From the NCBI GenBank assembly GCA_903828975.1, contig CAIKOD010000120.1:1-34400 (forward strand): a DNA stretch of 34,400 nucleotides, written 5' to 3'. The notes under the pieces are model-generated. The model was not told the origin of the DNA, did not search any database, and was given only the letters and a program-made list of their open reading frames with translations. The stretch comes from an uncultured Methanomicrobiales archaeon. GTDB lineage: Archaea; Halobacteriota; Methanomicrobia; Methanomicrobiales; Methanospirillaceae. Both the position numbers and the translations under genes were made by a program. How positions within the stretch are numbered: position 1 is the stretch's first letter; each line of letters starts with the position of its first letter. This document shows, piece by piece, positions 25,249 to 32,461 of this stretch.

Positions 25249-26439
25249 TCAGCCGGAAAAAAGTAAACTGATCAAAAAAGCGACGACGTAATATCCGGCC
25301 CAGGCGAAGACAATGGCAATGGGTATCGTGATAATCCACGCCGTCATCATCTCCCGCACGACCTTCCATTGCACAGCATTTTTACCCCTTGTTGCACCTA
25401 CCCCGATTATCGCACCATTTATGGCATGGGTTGAGGAGACAGGAATTCCCTGTTCCGTCACCCCGACGAGGATAGCACTGCTGACCGTAGCAGCACAAAA
25501 ACCCTGGTACGGGCGGATTTTGGTGATACCTTTTGCCATTTTATCTACTACCTCCCAGCCTCCAAAACAGGTACCAAGGGCAATTGCAATTGCTGATGCG
25601 AGGATTACCCATGTCGGCACATCAAATGTTGCCAGGACCCCTGCGGATACCAGCAGGGCAGTAATAATACCGACTGCATGCTGGCCGTCATTGGCACCGT
25701 GAGCCGTGGCCTGTGCTAAGCATGCAACTACCTGGAGGGGCTGGAATATTCGTTTCATCCGGTTCTGCCGTGAATGTTTGAATAACTGGGATACGATAAT
25801 ATCGAATATGAAAGCCCCGGTCATTGCAAACACCGGTGAGATGAAGATAAACAGTACAATAGCAAAAAGCCCTGATATTTTAAGAACACCGGCGAGCATC
25901 AGGAACGGGATAATCAAACAAAAACCGCAAACTCCCCCAAGCACGATACCCATCTGGATATCCTCGTGGAATGTGGCGGTTACCAGCCCAAGAATGATCG
26001 CCCCTGTTACTGCCCCGATTAACCCATAGATAGCGACCTGGAGTACCATGTCCCAGCCAGGAAGGATAATGGCCGACAGCCCGGCTACCGCCATTGCTGA
26101 ACCAAGAAGGCCCCCCACCATTGCATGGCTGCTTGAAATCGGGATTCCTGACCGGGTCGCAACAAAAACAAGGGTAATGGCAGCACCCATCGCGACCACG
26201 ATGGATAACGGGGTCAGACCATTTTCGTTCACAATGGCAGTCCCGATAGTAGCTGCCACTGCTGTTGAAAACAAAAACGGTCCGACGAGGTTACATACAG
26301 CGGTTGAAAAAACGGCTTTTCCCGGGGAGAGTGCCCTCGTCGCGACAACCGTCGCTATTGAATGCGATGCATCGTTTAACCCGTTCACGAAGTTGAGGGC
26401 AAGCGCGAGGATAATACCAAACAGGACGAAGGGTTCCAT
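25249..26439 (-). CDS. pit: PiT-family inorganic phosphate transporter (second copy)
   Basis: A 396-residue integral membrane protein of the PiT family, with repeat signatures FVNGLNDASHSIATVVATRALSP near the N-terminus and SSTHAINGAIIGVGATRGKN near the C-terminus. The middle loop is longer than in the first copy and includes a polar stretch (SQLFKHSRQNRMKRIFQP). The start lies 6 bases after the stop of the DUF47 gene, so they are tightly coupled. Sequence divergence between the two PiT genes suggests different affinity or ion coupling (inference). Confidence 0.88.
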   Translation of the reverse strand: MEPFVLFGIILALALNFVNGLNDASHSIATVVATRALSPGKAVFSTAVCNLVGPFLFSTAVAATIGTAIVNENGLTPLSIVVAMGAAITLVFVATRSGIPISSSHAMVGGLLGSAMAVAGLSAIILPGWDMVLQVAIYGLIGAVTGAIILGLVTATFHEDIQMGIVLGGVCGFCLIIPFLMLAGVLKISGLFAIVLFIFISPVFAMTGAFIFDIIVSQLFKHSRQNRMKRIFQPLQVVACLAQATAHGANDGQHAVGIITALLVSAGVLATFDVPTWVILASAIAIALGTCFGGWEVVDKMAKGITKIRPYQGFCAATVSSAILVGVTEQGIPVSSTHAINGAIIGVGATRGKNAVQWKVVREMMTAWIITIPIAIVFAWAGYYVVAFLISLLFSG

Positions 26440-26445
26440 TCTAAC

Positions 26446-27075
26446 TCAGGTATGACTGCGCGCAATATCACTCAGGACATGGGCAACATCGTTATACATT
26501 TCCATGACCCGTGCCATACCCTCGTAGATATCCTTGAGTTTTATTATCAGGAGCAGGTCATCCGTCCTGAACAACTCGATCACCGACCGCGACAGCAGTT
26601 CAGTGGAGAGGTTATAGAGGCGGTTCGTCTCGCTGGCATGCTTTGCTACTTCATCTGCCTTTTTCAGGGTGGTCAGGTCATCGATTGCATGTGAAATCTC
26701 AGTACTCGAGAGGATCATCAGGTATGAGAATTCCTTCAGCAGGTCGTTGGACCCAGGGATTCCATAATTACAGATCTGGTGCGTGACCCGGTCAATACGG
26801 TCCATGACGTCATCAAGGGCGGGCGCAAGCCGGGCAATTTCATCCGGTTCGAGGGGGGTAATGAGCGATTCGTTCAGTTTTTCATAGATCTGCCTGGTCA
26901 CTTCGTCAGCGAGATGCTCCAGCTGGCGGATCTTGTGCCCTTTTTCCGTGCCACCAGGCAGCTCGTGCGTGATCTCATTGAGCACCGCCGACGCTTCGCT
27001 TATTTTACCCGCCATGTCCTTAAAAAGGGTAAAAAAAATCCTGTCTTCAGGGAGTATCAAATCACGGATGCGCAT
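26446..27075 (-). CDS. DUF47 (PhoU-like) protein, partner of the second PiT
   Basis: A second 209-residue DUF47/PhoU-like protein, MRIRDLILPEDRIFFTLFKDMAG..., with the family features HKIRQLEHLADEVTRQIYEKL and LEPDEIARLAPALDDVMDRIDRV. It is the first gene of the four-gene phosphate operon, so its promoter region (about 27105-27118, TTATATTTTTATAG on the minus strand) probably serves all four genes. PhoU-like proteins of this family modulate phosphate transport, so the pair can be read as transporter plus gatekeeper. Confidence 0.85.
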   Translation of the reverse strand: MRIRDLILPEDRIFFTLFKDMAGKISEASAVLNEITHELPGGTEKGHKIRQLEHLADEVTRQIYEKLNESLITPLEPDEIARLAPALDDVMDRIDRVTHQICNYGIPGSNDLLKEFSYLMILSSTEISHAIDDLTTLKKADEVAKHASETNRLYNLSTELLSRSVIELFRTDDLLLIIKLKDIYEGMARVMEMYNDVAHVLSDIARSHT

Positions 27076-27104
27076 GATCGTTCAGTCATACCCTATGCCT
27101 GTGA

Positions 27105-27118
27105 CTATAAAAATATAA
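27105..27118 (-). promoter_or_regulatory. Candidate promoter of the DUF47-PiT operon
   Basis: On the minus strand TTATATTTTTATAG lies about 35 bases upstream of the first DUF47 ATG (27075), a suitable TATA distance with a leader of about 10 bases. The nearest upstream gene is tRNA-Ala, with its partial duplicate between. Confidence 0.4.
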
Positions 27119-27151
27119 TGCCAGAAATTATGACTATTACAAAAAAAATAA

Positions 27152-27193
27152 GGGATTGAGCGGGATTTAGACCCGCGGGCCTCTACCATGCCA
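27152..27193 (-). pseudogene. Degenerate 3' half of tRNA-Ala (tandem duplicate)
   Basis: Reading the minus strand, TGGCATGGTAGAGGCC, a full T-stem pair GCGGG/CCCGC and TCAATCC repeat the 3' half of the adjacent tRNA-Ala (TGGCATGGGTGAGGCC, the same stem, CCAGTCC). The T-loop has TCTAAAT in place of TTCAATT, and no matching 5' half or acceptor partner is present, so it cannot fold as a tRNA. It lies immediately downstream of tRNA-Ala and ends in a T-rich run. Confidence 0.65.
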
Positions 27194-27198
27194 CGATA

Positions 27199-27270
27199 TG
27201 GACTGGGCGGGAATTGAACCCGCGGCCTCACCCATGCCAAGGGTGCGTAATACCACTTTACCACCAGCCC
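27199..27270 (-). tRNA. tRNA-Ala (anticodon GGC)
   Basis: A 72-base cloverleaf on the minus strand: acceptor GGGCTGG/CCAGTCC with discriminator A, D-stem GTAA/TTAC, anticodon stem CACCC/GGGTG around loop TTGGCAT (anticodon GGC), and T-arm GCGGG-TTCAATT-CCCGC. One G-T pair occurs in the acceptor. No intron or CCA is encoded. Confidence 0.93.
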
Positions 27271-27471
27271 GCTACAATTGTTTACCACAATTGTATGATA
27301 CAGGGTCGTTTTGGTTTACACCATACCAGGGTAGCTATCTACACCTGATCTATCGGCCCGCTCTATCTCTATGGGATGCCATCAGTTAAAAGAATTGTTT
27401 CCAGGCGCAGGCATTGGTCAATTATTTCGATACCATCCTTACCAATACCCTTGAATGCTGACCGTGCCTTT

Positions 27472-28644
27472 TCATGCCGCGCTATGATGGTCATGCCTTT
27501 CCGCGCATTCATGCGACCCGCAGGAACACCCGGACGGTTCAAATGAACCAAGAAAACGTTGCCGGGCCTCCTGGAAATCGCTGCCTGTAGTCACGTTGCC
27601 GTTTGTCAGGTACCGGATAAGCAGAGGTCTCGCATGGGCAGGTGCCGGGGTATCTTCAAGGAGAACGATATGGTAACGGTCCGGAAATTCATAGACCTGT
27701 TTTACCCCGCTCCTTTTTCCGCGCTTTGCACACATGGTACCTTCAATTTCGACGATATCCATTGCAAAATCCGTTACAGTTGCATTGGCAATCGCGCCGC
27801 CGATACCAAATGCATCGACGATATCACGGTATTCGATTACCTCTTCCCTTGTCACGCCACCCGAAAGGAATATCTTTACCCCGGGGTACCCGTGCGCATC
27901 AAGCTCCCAGCGCACTTCATTGATAATTGCCCTCATATTACCCCGGCGTGAACGCGGGGTATCAAGCCTGACAGCAGTTGCACCCTGGCCTGCTGCGACC
28001 AGGGATTCACGTTTTTCATCGCAGAACGTATCGGATAACATGATCCTCGGCATATCCGGTGGTGCGTGACTGTTGAATGATGCGAACGCGTCTTCCGGGC
28101 TGTCATAACACATGACGAATGCATGTGGCATTGTCCCTGATGTTGGGATATCCGGGTGTGCACACGTGTTTGAAACACCGTCTACCCCTCCGATCCATGC
28201 GGCACGTTCGATCATGGATGCAATGGCCGGGTGCTGCCGGCGCGAGCCAAATGAATATACCGGGCGGCCTTCTGCACAAACCCTTATATGTGCGGCTGCA
28301 GAGGCAACGCCTGATGCATGGCATAAAAACCCGAGAATTGACGTCTCGTATCGTGCAAAGTCCAGGTATCGCCCCGATATCCGGAGGACCGGTTCGTTCG
28401 GGAGGAACATCGTCCCTTCCGGCATCGCGTCGACTGTAACAGGAAGGCCCCTGAGCAATGCAACCACATCTTCCAGGCCGCAGAACACACCCCATCCGTC
28501 TGGGAGCCCGACCGCTGTTACCTCCATTACGACCCGCGGATTTTTTCCTTCTTTTCGAAGGATCTCCTCGCAACGGAGAAAATAGATATCGGTACATTCC
28601 CCTCGTTTTATTGTTTCCTCACTGACTGTCTCAAACAGACCCAT
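27472..28644 (-). CDS. pncB: Nicotinate phosphoribosyltransferase
   Basis: This enzyme of the NAD salvage pathway joins nicotinate to PRPP to make nicotinate mononucleotide. I choose ATG 28644 (390 residues, MGLFETVSEETIKRGECTDIYF), because this is where the family begins; an ATG at 28689 would add 15 hydrophobic residues. Diagnostic segments include YSFGSRRQHPAIASMIERAAWIGGVDGVSNT and the phosphate-binding FLSGGVTREEVIEY with DAFGIGGAIA. The last 20 residues (CSCGSHECAERHDHHSAA) are rich in Cys and His, unlike a normal tail. A second frame through the same DNA is open beyond the stop (see findings). Confidence 0.88.
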   Translation of the reverse strand: MGLFETVSEETIKRGECTDIYFLRCEEILRKEGKNPRVVMEVTAVGLPDGWGVFCGLEDVVALLRGLPVTVDAMPEGTMFLPNEPVLRISGRYLDFARYETSILGFLCHASGVASAAAHIRVCAEGRPVYSFGSRRQHPAIASMIERAAWIGGVDGVSNTCAHPDIPTSGTMPHAFVMCYDSPEDAFASFNSHAPPDMPRIMLSDTFCDEKRESLVAAGQGATAVRLDTPRSRRGNMRAIINEVRWELDAHGYPGVKIFLSGGVTREEVIEYRDIVDAFGIGGAIANATVTDFAMDIVEIEGTMCAKRGKRSGVKQVYEFPDRYHIVLLEDTPAPAHARPLLIRYLTNGNVTTGSDFQEARQRFLGSFEPSGCSCGSHECAERHDHHSAA

Positions 28645-28845
28645 ACAGATTATTAGTGCGCCTAATGGTATTACGATATCCAAACCCATCCCTGACTATA
28701 ATGGACAGGGATATGTAGCAGGCGCCGAAATACCTGTACAAGAATTATGCGAAGGACAGTTGATTACAGGCTTCAGAGACATTTACGTTCAATAACGACT
28801 GTCGTAGTACCTGGTGCGGGGTGCAGTCTACAGGAGGCGGGATAG

Positions 28846-29520
28846 ATGTCCCTCGGGATTATCGGTGGGACAAGCCTCCTTTTCACCCAGCTTCCACCGC
28901 TTGAAAAACTGGTGGTCAGGACACCATTCGGCGGGGTGGAAGTCCTGGCCGGGGATGTGACAATCCTGTTGCGTCACCAGGGTGATACGCCACCGCACCG
29001 GATCAATTTCTGTGCAAATATGGCAGCTCTTGCAATCCTCGGGGTGGACAGGGTCATCGCATTCGGGTCTTCAGGCTCCCTAAAAACTGAAATTAAGCCC
29101 GGGAACATCATGGTTCCTGACGATTACATGAGTATATCTGATATTCCCTCAATCCACGACCATACAATATCCCATGTAATGCCGGTAATTTCACTAAAAC
29201 TGGTCAGGAAACTTGGGAATGAGTTCCCTGATGCCCGCGTTGGCGGGACGTATGTGCAGACACGGGGACCGAGAATTGAGACAATAGCGGAGGTGCAGGC
29301 CCTTGCACAGTTTGCTGACATTGTCGGGATGACGGTGGCAAGCGAGGCAACCCTCGCCTGCGAGCTCGGTATGGAATTTGCCGCCCTTTGCACGGTTGAT
29401 AATTACGCAAACGGCCTTGGGACGGAAGTGCTCTCGTATGGCCACATCGTCGATAACGCACGGTTATTCCGTGAACGGACGGGAGAGATGGTTTCGACAA
29501 TTATTGAAAACATGGGGTGA
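28846..29520 (+). CDS. mtiP: MTAP-family purine nucleoside phosphorylase, probably 6-oxopurine-type (MTI phosphorylase)
   Basis: The 224-residue phosphorylase belongs to the MTAP/PNP family: GIIGGTSLLF opens the phosphate site, and RHQGDTPPHRINFCANM and GTYVQTRGPRIET follow. Where human MTAP has Asp220 and Asp222 for adenine, this protein has Asn186 and Ala188 (VDNYANG). From what I recall of the family this marks 6-oxopurine preference, so the substrate is likely methylthioinosine or 5'-deoxyinosine. That fits the downstream deaminase, whose start overlaps the 3' end, with translation continuing from GGTGA. GGAGG lies eight bases before the ATG. Substrate specificity is inferred. Confidence 0.82.
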   Translation: MSLGIIGGTSLLFTQLPPLEKLVVRTPFGGVEVLAGDVTILLRHQGDTPPHRINFCANMAALAILGVDRVIAFGSSGSLKTEIKPGNIMVPDDYMSISDIPSIHDHTISHVMPVISLKLVRKLGNEFPDARVGGTYVQTRGPRIETIAEVQALAQFADIVGMTVASEATLACELGMEFAALCTVDNYANGLGTEVLSYGHIVDNARLFRERTGEMVSTIIENMG

Positions 29521-29525
29521 CAGGA

Positions 29526-30839
29526 ATGGAACATAACGATTTATTGAATTATTCCGGGGCACTGCTCATCAGGGATGTCTTAGTAAACGGGGAAAAAGGG
29601 GACATTTTTATCGACGAGACCGGGACAATCGCAGGGTGCGGGGAGGGTATCGCGGGAATACATCGCGGCGAGGCAGAGGTTAGCATCAATGGAAAGGGTT
29701 CCATCGCCATGCCTGGGCTGGTCAATACCCATACCCATGCTGCGATGACACTCCTCAGGGGTTACGCCGATGACATGGTCCTCCAGGACTGGCTTACCCA
29801 GAAGATCTGGCCACTTGAAGCACACCTTAGAGGAGGTGACGTGTACTGGGGGACAAAACTGGCCTGTCTCGAGATGATAAAAAGCGGGACCACCACATTC
29901 AATGACATGTATTTCTTTATGGAGGATGCAGCCAGGGCCGTTGATGAAGCAGGCATCAGGGCAGTCCTTTCCCATGGTTTCATCGACCTTAACCTTCCCG
30001 AAAAACGTGAAACGGAATGCAGGGCTACCGAAAAACTCGTTAAAACCATTAAATCAATGGGAAACAGGCGGATCAGGGCTGCTGTCGGACCACATGCGAT
30101 ATATACTGTTTCCCCCGAAGGATTAAAATGGTGCGCAGAATATGCCGCATCGGAGAACATCGGCATCCATATCCACCTTTCAGAGACGGAAAAGGAAGTA
30201 CAGGACTGCATCAGCCAATATGGAAAACGTCCCTCCTACCACCTTGATGAGTGCGGTATCCTTACACCTTCTACGGTAGCGGCACATTGCTGCTGGCTGG
30301 ATGAAGACGAGTGTGCCCTCATGGGGAAGCGGAACGTCAACATTTCCCATAACCCGTCAAGCAATATGAAACTCGCAACACACAGGGCCATGCCATACCA
30401 CTGGCTCAAATCAGCCGGAGCTAATGTCTGTCTCGGCACCGATGGCTGTGCCTCAAACAATAGCCTCGACATGTTAGAGGAAGTTAAAACTGCCGCACTC
30501 CTCCAGAAATTTTTCTGGAATGACCCGACAGTCCTCCCGGCACCCGAGGCCCTGGCCATGGCAGGAACTAACGGGGCACAAGCACTCATGACCGGTGCAG
30601 GAACGCTGACGGTCGGTGCACCCGCTGATATTATCCTCATCAGTACACAGACTGCCTGCAACACACCCCTTCACAACCAGACATCAAACCTCGTCTATGC
30701 ATGTTGCGGCGCATCCGTCAATACTACCATTTGTAACGGTCACGTCCTGATGCATGAACGGCATGTGCTTAACGAAGAAGATATACTCCGGAGCTCCGCT
30801 GAGGCGGCCATTCAGCTTGTGAGGCGCTCCCAGTCGTGA
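29526..30839 (+). CDS. dadD: 5'-deoxyadenosine/MTA/SAH deaminase (DadD-like)
   Basis: The 437-residue amidohydrolase starts at ATG 29526, five bases after a GGTGA ribosome site formed by the end of the previous gene; GTG 29517 is the alternative. Metal ligands are H69 and H71 (NTHTHAAMT), the histidine of GIHIHLSE, that of VAAHCCW, and Asp in LGTDGCASNNSLDM. This family deaminates 5'-deoxyadenosine, methylthioadenosine or S-adenosylhomocysteine to their inosine forms. With the upstream phosphorylase it forms a pathway that clears by-products of radical SAM and methyltransferase enzymes. The MBL gene follows with a GTGA overlap. Confidence 0.88.
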   Translation: MEHNDLLNYSGALLIRDVLVNGEKGDIFIDETGTIAGCGEGIAGIHRGEAEVSINGKGSIAMPGLVNTHTHAAMTLLRGYADDMVLQDWLTQKIWPLEAHLRGGDVYWGTKLACLEMIKSGTTTFNDMYFFMEDAARAVDEAGIRAVLSHGFIDLNLPEKRETECRATEKLVKTIKSMGNRRIRAAVGPHAIYTVSPEGLKWCAEYAASENIGIHIHLSETEKEVQDCISQYGKRPSYHLDECGILTPSTVAAHCCWLDEDECALMGKRNVNISHNPSSNMKLATHRAMPYHWLKSAGANVCLGTDGCASNNSLDMLEEVKTAALLQKFFWNDPTVLPAPEALAMAGTNGAQALMTGAGTLTVGAPADIILISTQTACNTPLHNQTSNLVYACCGASVNTTICNGHVLMHERHVLNEEDILRSSAEAAIQLVRRSQS

Positions 30840-31804
30840 GTCCGGTTAAGATTTGCATTTTGACCGGCAGGAGAGTTATTTCTCTCCTCCCTTGCCTTCT
30901 CCTCCTTGCCTGCATTATTTTCGCAGGATGTACATTTCATACAAGCAGCAATCATGCAGGGACCAGCACCATTCCCCCTGCATACGGACTGAATGACGGA
31001 AGGGTGGTAGTCCATTTTCTCGATGTGGGACAGGGGGACTCTTCACTTATCCAGTATAACGGGACCACTATCTTAATCGATGCCGGTGAGGCTGATGAAG
31101 GGCCCGGTATCGTTTATTACCTGGAACACCACGGTGTCAGTGATATTGACCTCCTTATCGCCACCCACCCGCACAGCGATCATATCGGGGGGATGCAGGA
31201 GGTCCTGAAGAATTTTAATGTGCGGAGGGTCATTGACAGCGGCATGCCGCACACAACTACCACGTACCAGAAATTCCTCGAGACCATTGATCGAAAGAAC
31301 ATCCCGTACTCAACCGTAAGGCGGGGGGATCTGGTCTCTCCTGTCCCGGGGCTGACATTGCTTGTCCTCTCGGCCCCGGACGGGAACGAAGACCAGGACC
31401 TCAATGACGGTTCAATCGTGCTCAGGGCCACATACGGGCGGGTGAATATCCTCTTCGAAGGAGACGTAGGCACCACAGCAGAAGAATCAATGATTCATTC
31501 GGGACTCCCTCTCGGGAGCCAGGTCCTGAAAGTGGCTCACCACGGGAGCCCTCATGGCACAGGGAGTACATTCCTCGACCGCGTACGCCCTGAAGCGGCT
31601 ATCATCTCTGTCGGAGCAGGAAACCCCTATAATTTCCCTGCAGAGGATACTCTCATCCGCCTGGAAGATACCGGGGCGTTGATATTCAGGACTGACACAG
31701 ATGGCAGCATTATTGTAAAAACTGATGGCATTACGTTCTCGGTTGAGACTACGAAGAAAGGCATGTACCCGTTTGTCGTTAGTCCGGCATCAGCTCCTGC
31801 ATAA
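30836..31804 (+). CDS. Secreted MBL-fold lipoprotein, ComEC/Rec2-like hydrolase domain
   Basis: The 322-residue protein starts at a GTG that overlaps the dadD stop. Residues 1-32 form a lipoprotein signal (basic start, hydrophobic LLPCLLLLACII, lipobox IFAGC with Cys32), so the protein is anchored outside the cytoplasmic membrane. The rest is a metallo-beta-lactamase fold with FLDVGQGDSSLI, the metal site H111-x-H113-x-D115-H116 (THPHSDH), FEGDVG and KVAHHGSPHGT. This resembles the nuclease-like soluble domain of ComEC, without its channel part. A Thr/Ser-rich linker follows the lipobox. Extracellular nucleic acid or phosphodiester hydrolysis is a reasonable guess, though not shown. Confidence 0.8.
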   Translation: MSPVKICILTGRRVISLLPCLLLLACIIFAGCTFHTSSNHAGTSTIPPAYGLNDGRVVVHFLDVGQGDSSLIQYNGTTILIDAGEADEGPGIVYYLEHHGVSDIDLLIATHPHSDHIGGMQEVLKNFNVRRVIDSGMPHTTTTYQKFLETIDRKNIPYSTVRRGDLVSPVPGLTLLVLSAPDGNEDQDLNDGSIVLRATYGRVNILFEGDVGTTAEESMIHSGLPLGSQVLKVAHHGSPHGTGSTFLDRVRPEAAIISVGAGNPYNFPAEDTLIRLEDTGALIFRTDTDGSIIVKTDGITFSVETTKKGMYPFVVSPASAPA

Positions 31805-32102
31805 CACTTTGGTAACTAAGGGTGAGAGCATGGTAATTCCAGTACCTCATGAACTATCCCTTGTTTTTTCGTTGTGGGATAGATGTCCGGGCTGGCCCTG
31901 CGTTGGGTAAATCAGGGGCATTTTTTTATTCAACCACGAATGGACCCCTTGTTACATTCCTGCTCCAAAGCTGGAAACGGTTCAAACCACAGGGAACCCC
32001 TGGATACGTAGGGCAGAATAACGGGAATCTCTGGCTCTGTTGAAACACGCATGAACAGGATGTTTACACCCAAACCATGAAAATACCCTTTCAAAAATAT
32101 CT
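31805..32102. other. Intergenic, nothing recognised
   Basis: This stretch follows the MBL lipoprotein and leads into repeat copy D. No credible coding frame, RNA or repeat was seen; only short frames without protein-like composition. Confidence 0.5.
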
Positions 32103-32375
32103 TCATATTGGGGTTCGTTCATGCATTTGCACGGGAAACCCTGTATATTTAGAAAAAAAGAGGAGATACGTAAATAGGAGAGGGTTTCACCACGTCATTG
32201 GCCCCACCCCCGATAAGATATCCATAGACAGGGTTCAATTGGGGCATCCAAAGAAATTTCAGCGATTTCGGGATAATTCCTTATCCCAACCGGGGTCGCC
32301 AAAGCGGAGGGGCGGAGTCCCGGGAGCGTAACAAAATTTTGGAATTCCCTAATCTACAAGATAGATTTGAGAGGG
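32103..32375 (-). repeat. Dispersed repeat, copy D (inverted)
   Basis: A full-length copy on the minus strand. Its left box, read on that strand, is ATCTATCTTGTAGATTAGGG, AATTCCAAAATTTTGTTACG and the GC hairpin region with GCTTTGGCGACCCC (32291-32368); the GGATATCTTATCGGGGGTGG box is at 32204-32223 and the TACGTATCTCC ... ATACAGGGTTT end at 32136-32172. The hairpin of this copy carries one mismatch. It lies between the convergent ends of the MBL lipoprotein and the acyl-CoA synthetase genes. Confidence 0.8.
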
Positions 32376-32461
32376 TTCCAACAAAGCTGAATATCTCACA
32401 AAGAGGGATGGCAAAAAATTTCAGGGTATTTTATATAGCCCATTAGGCTATCGGGTATTAT

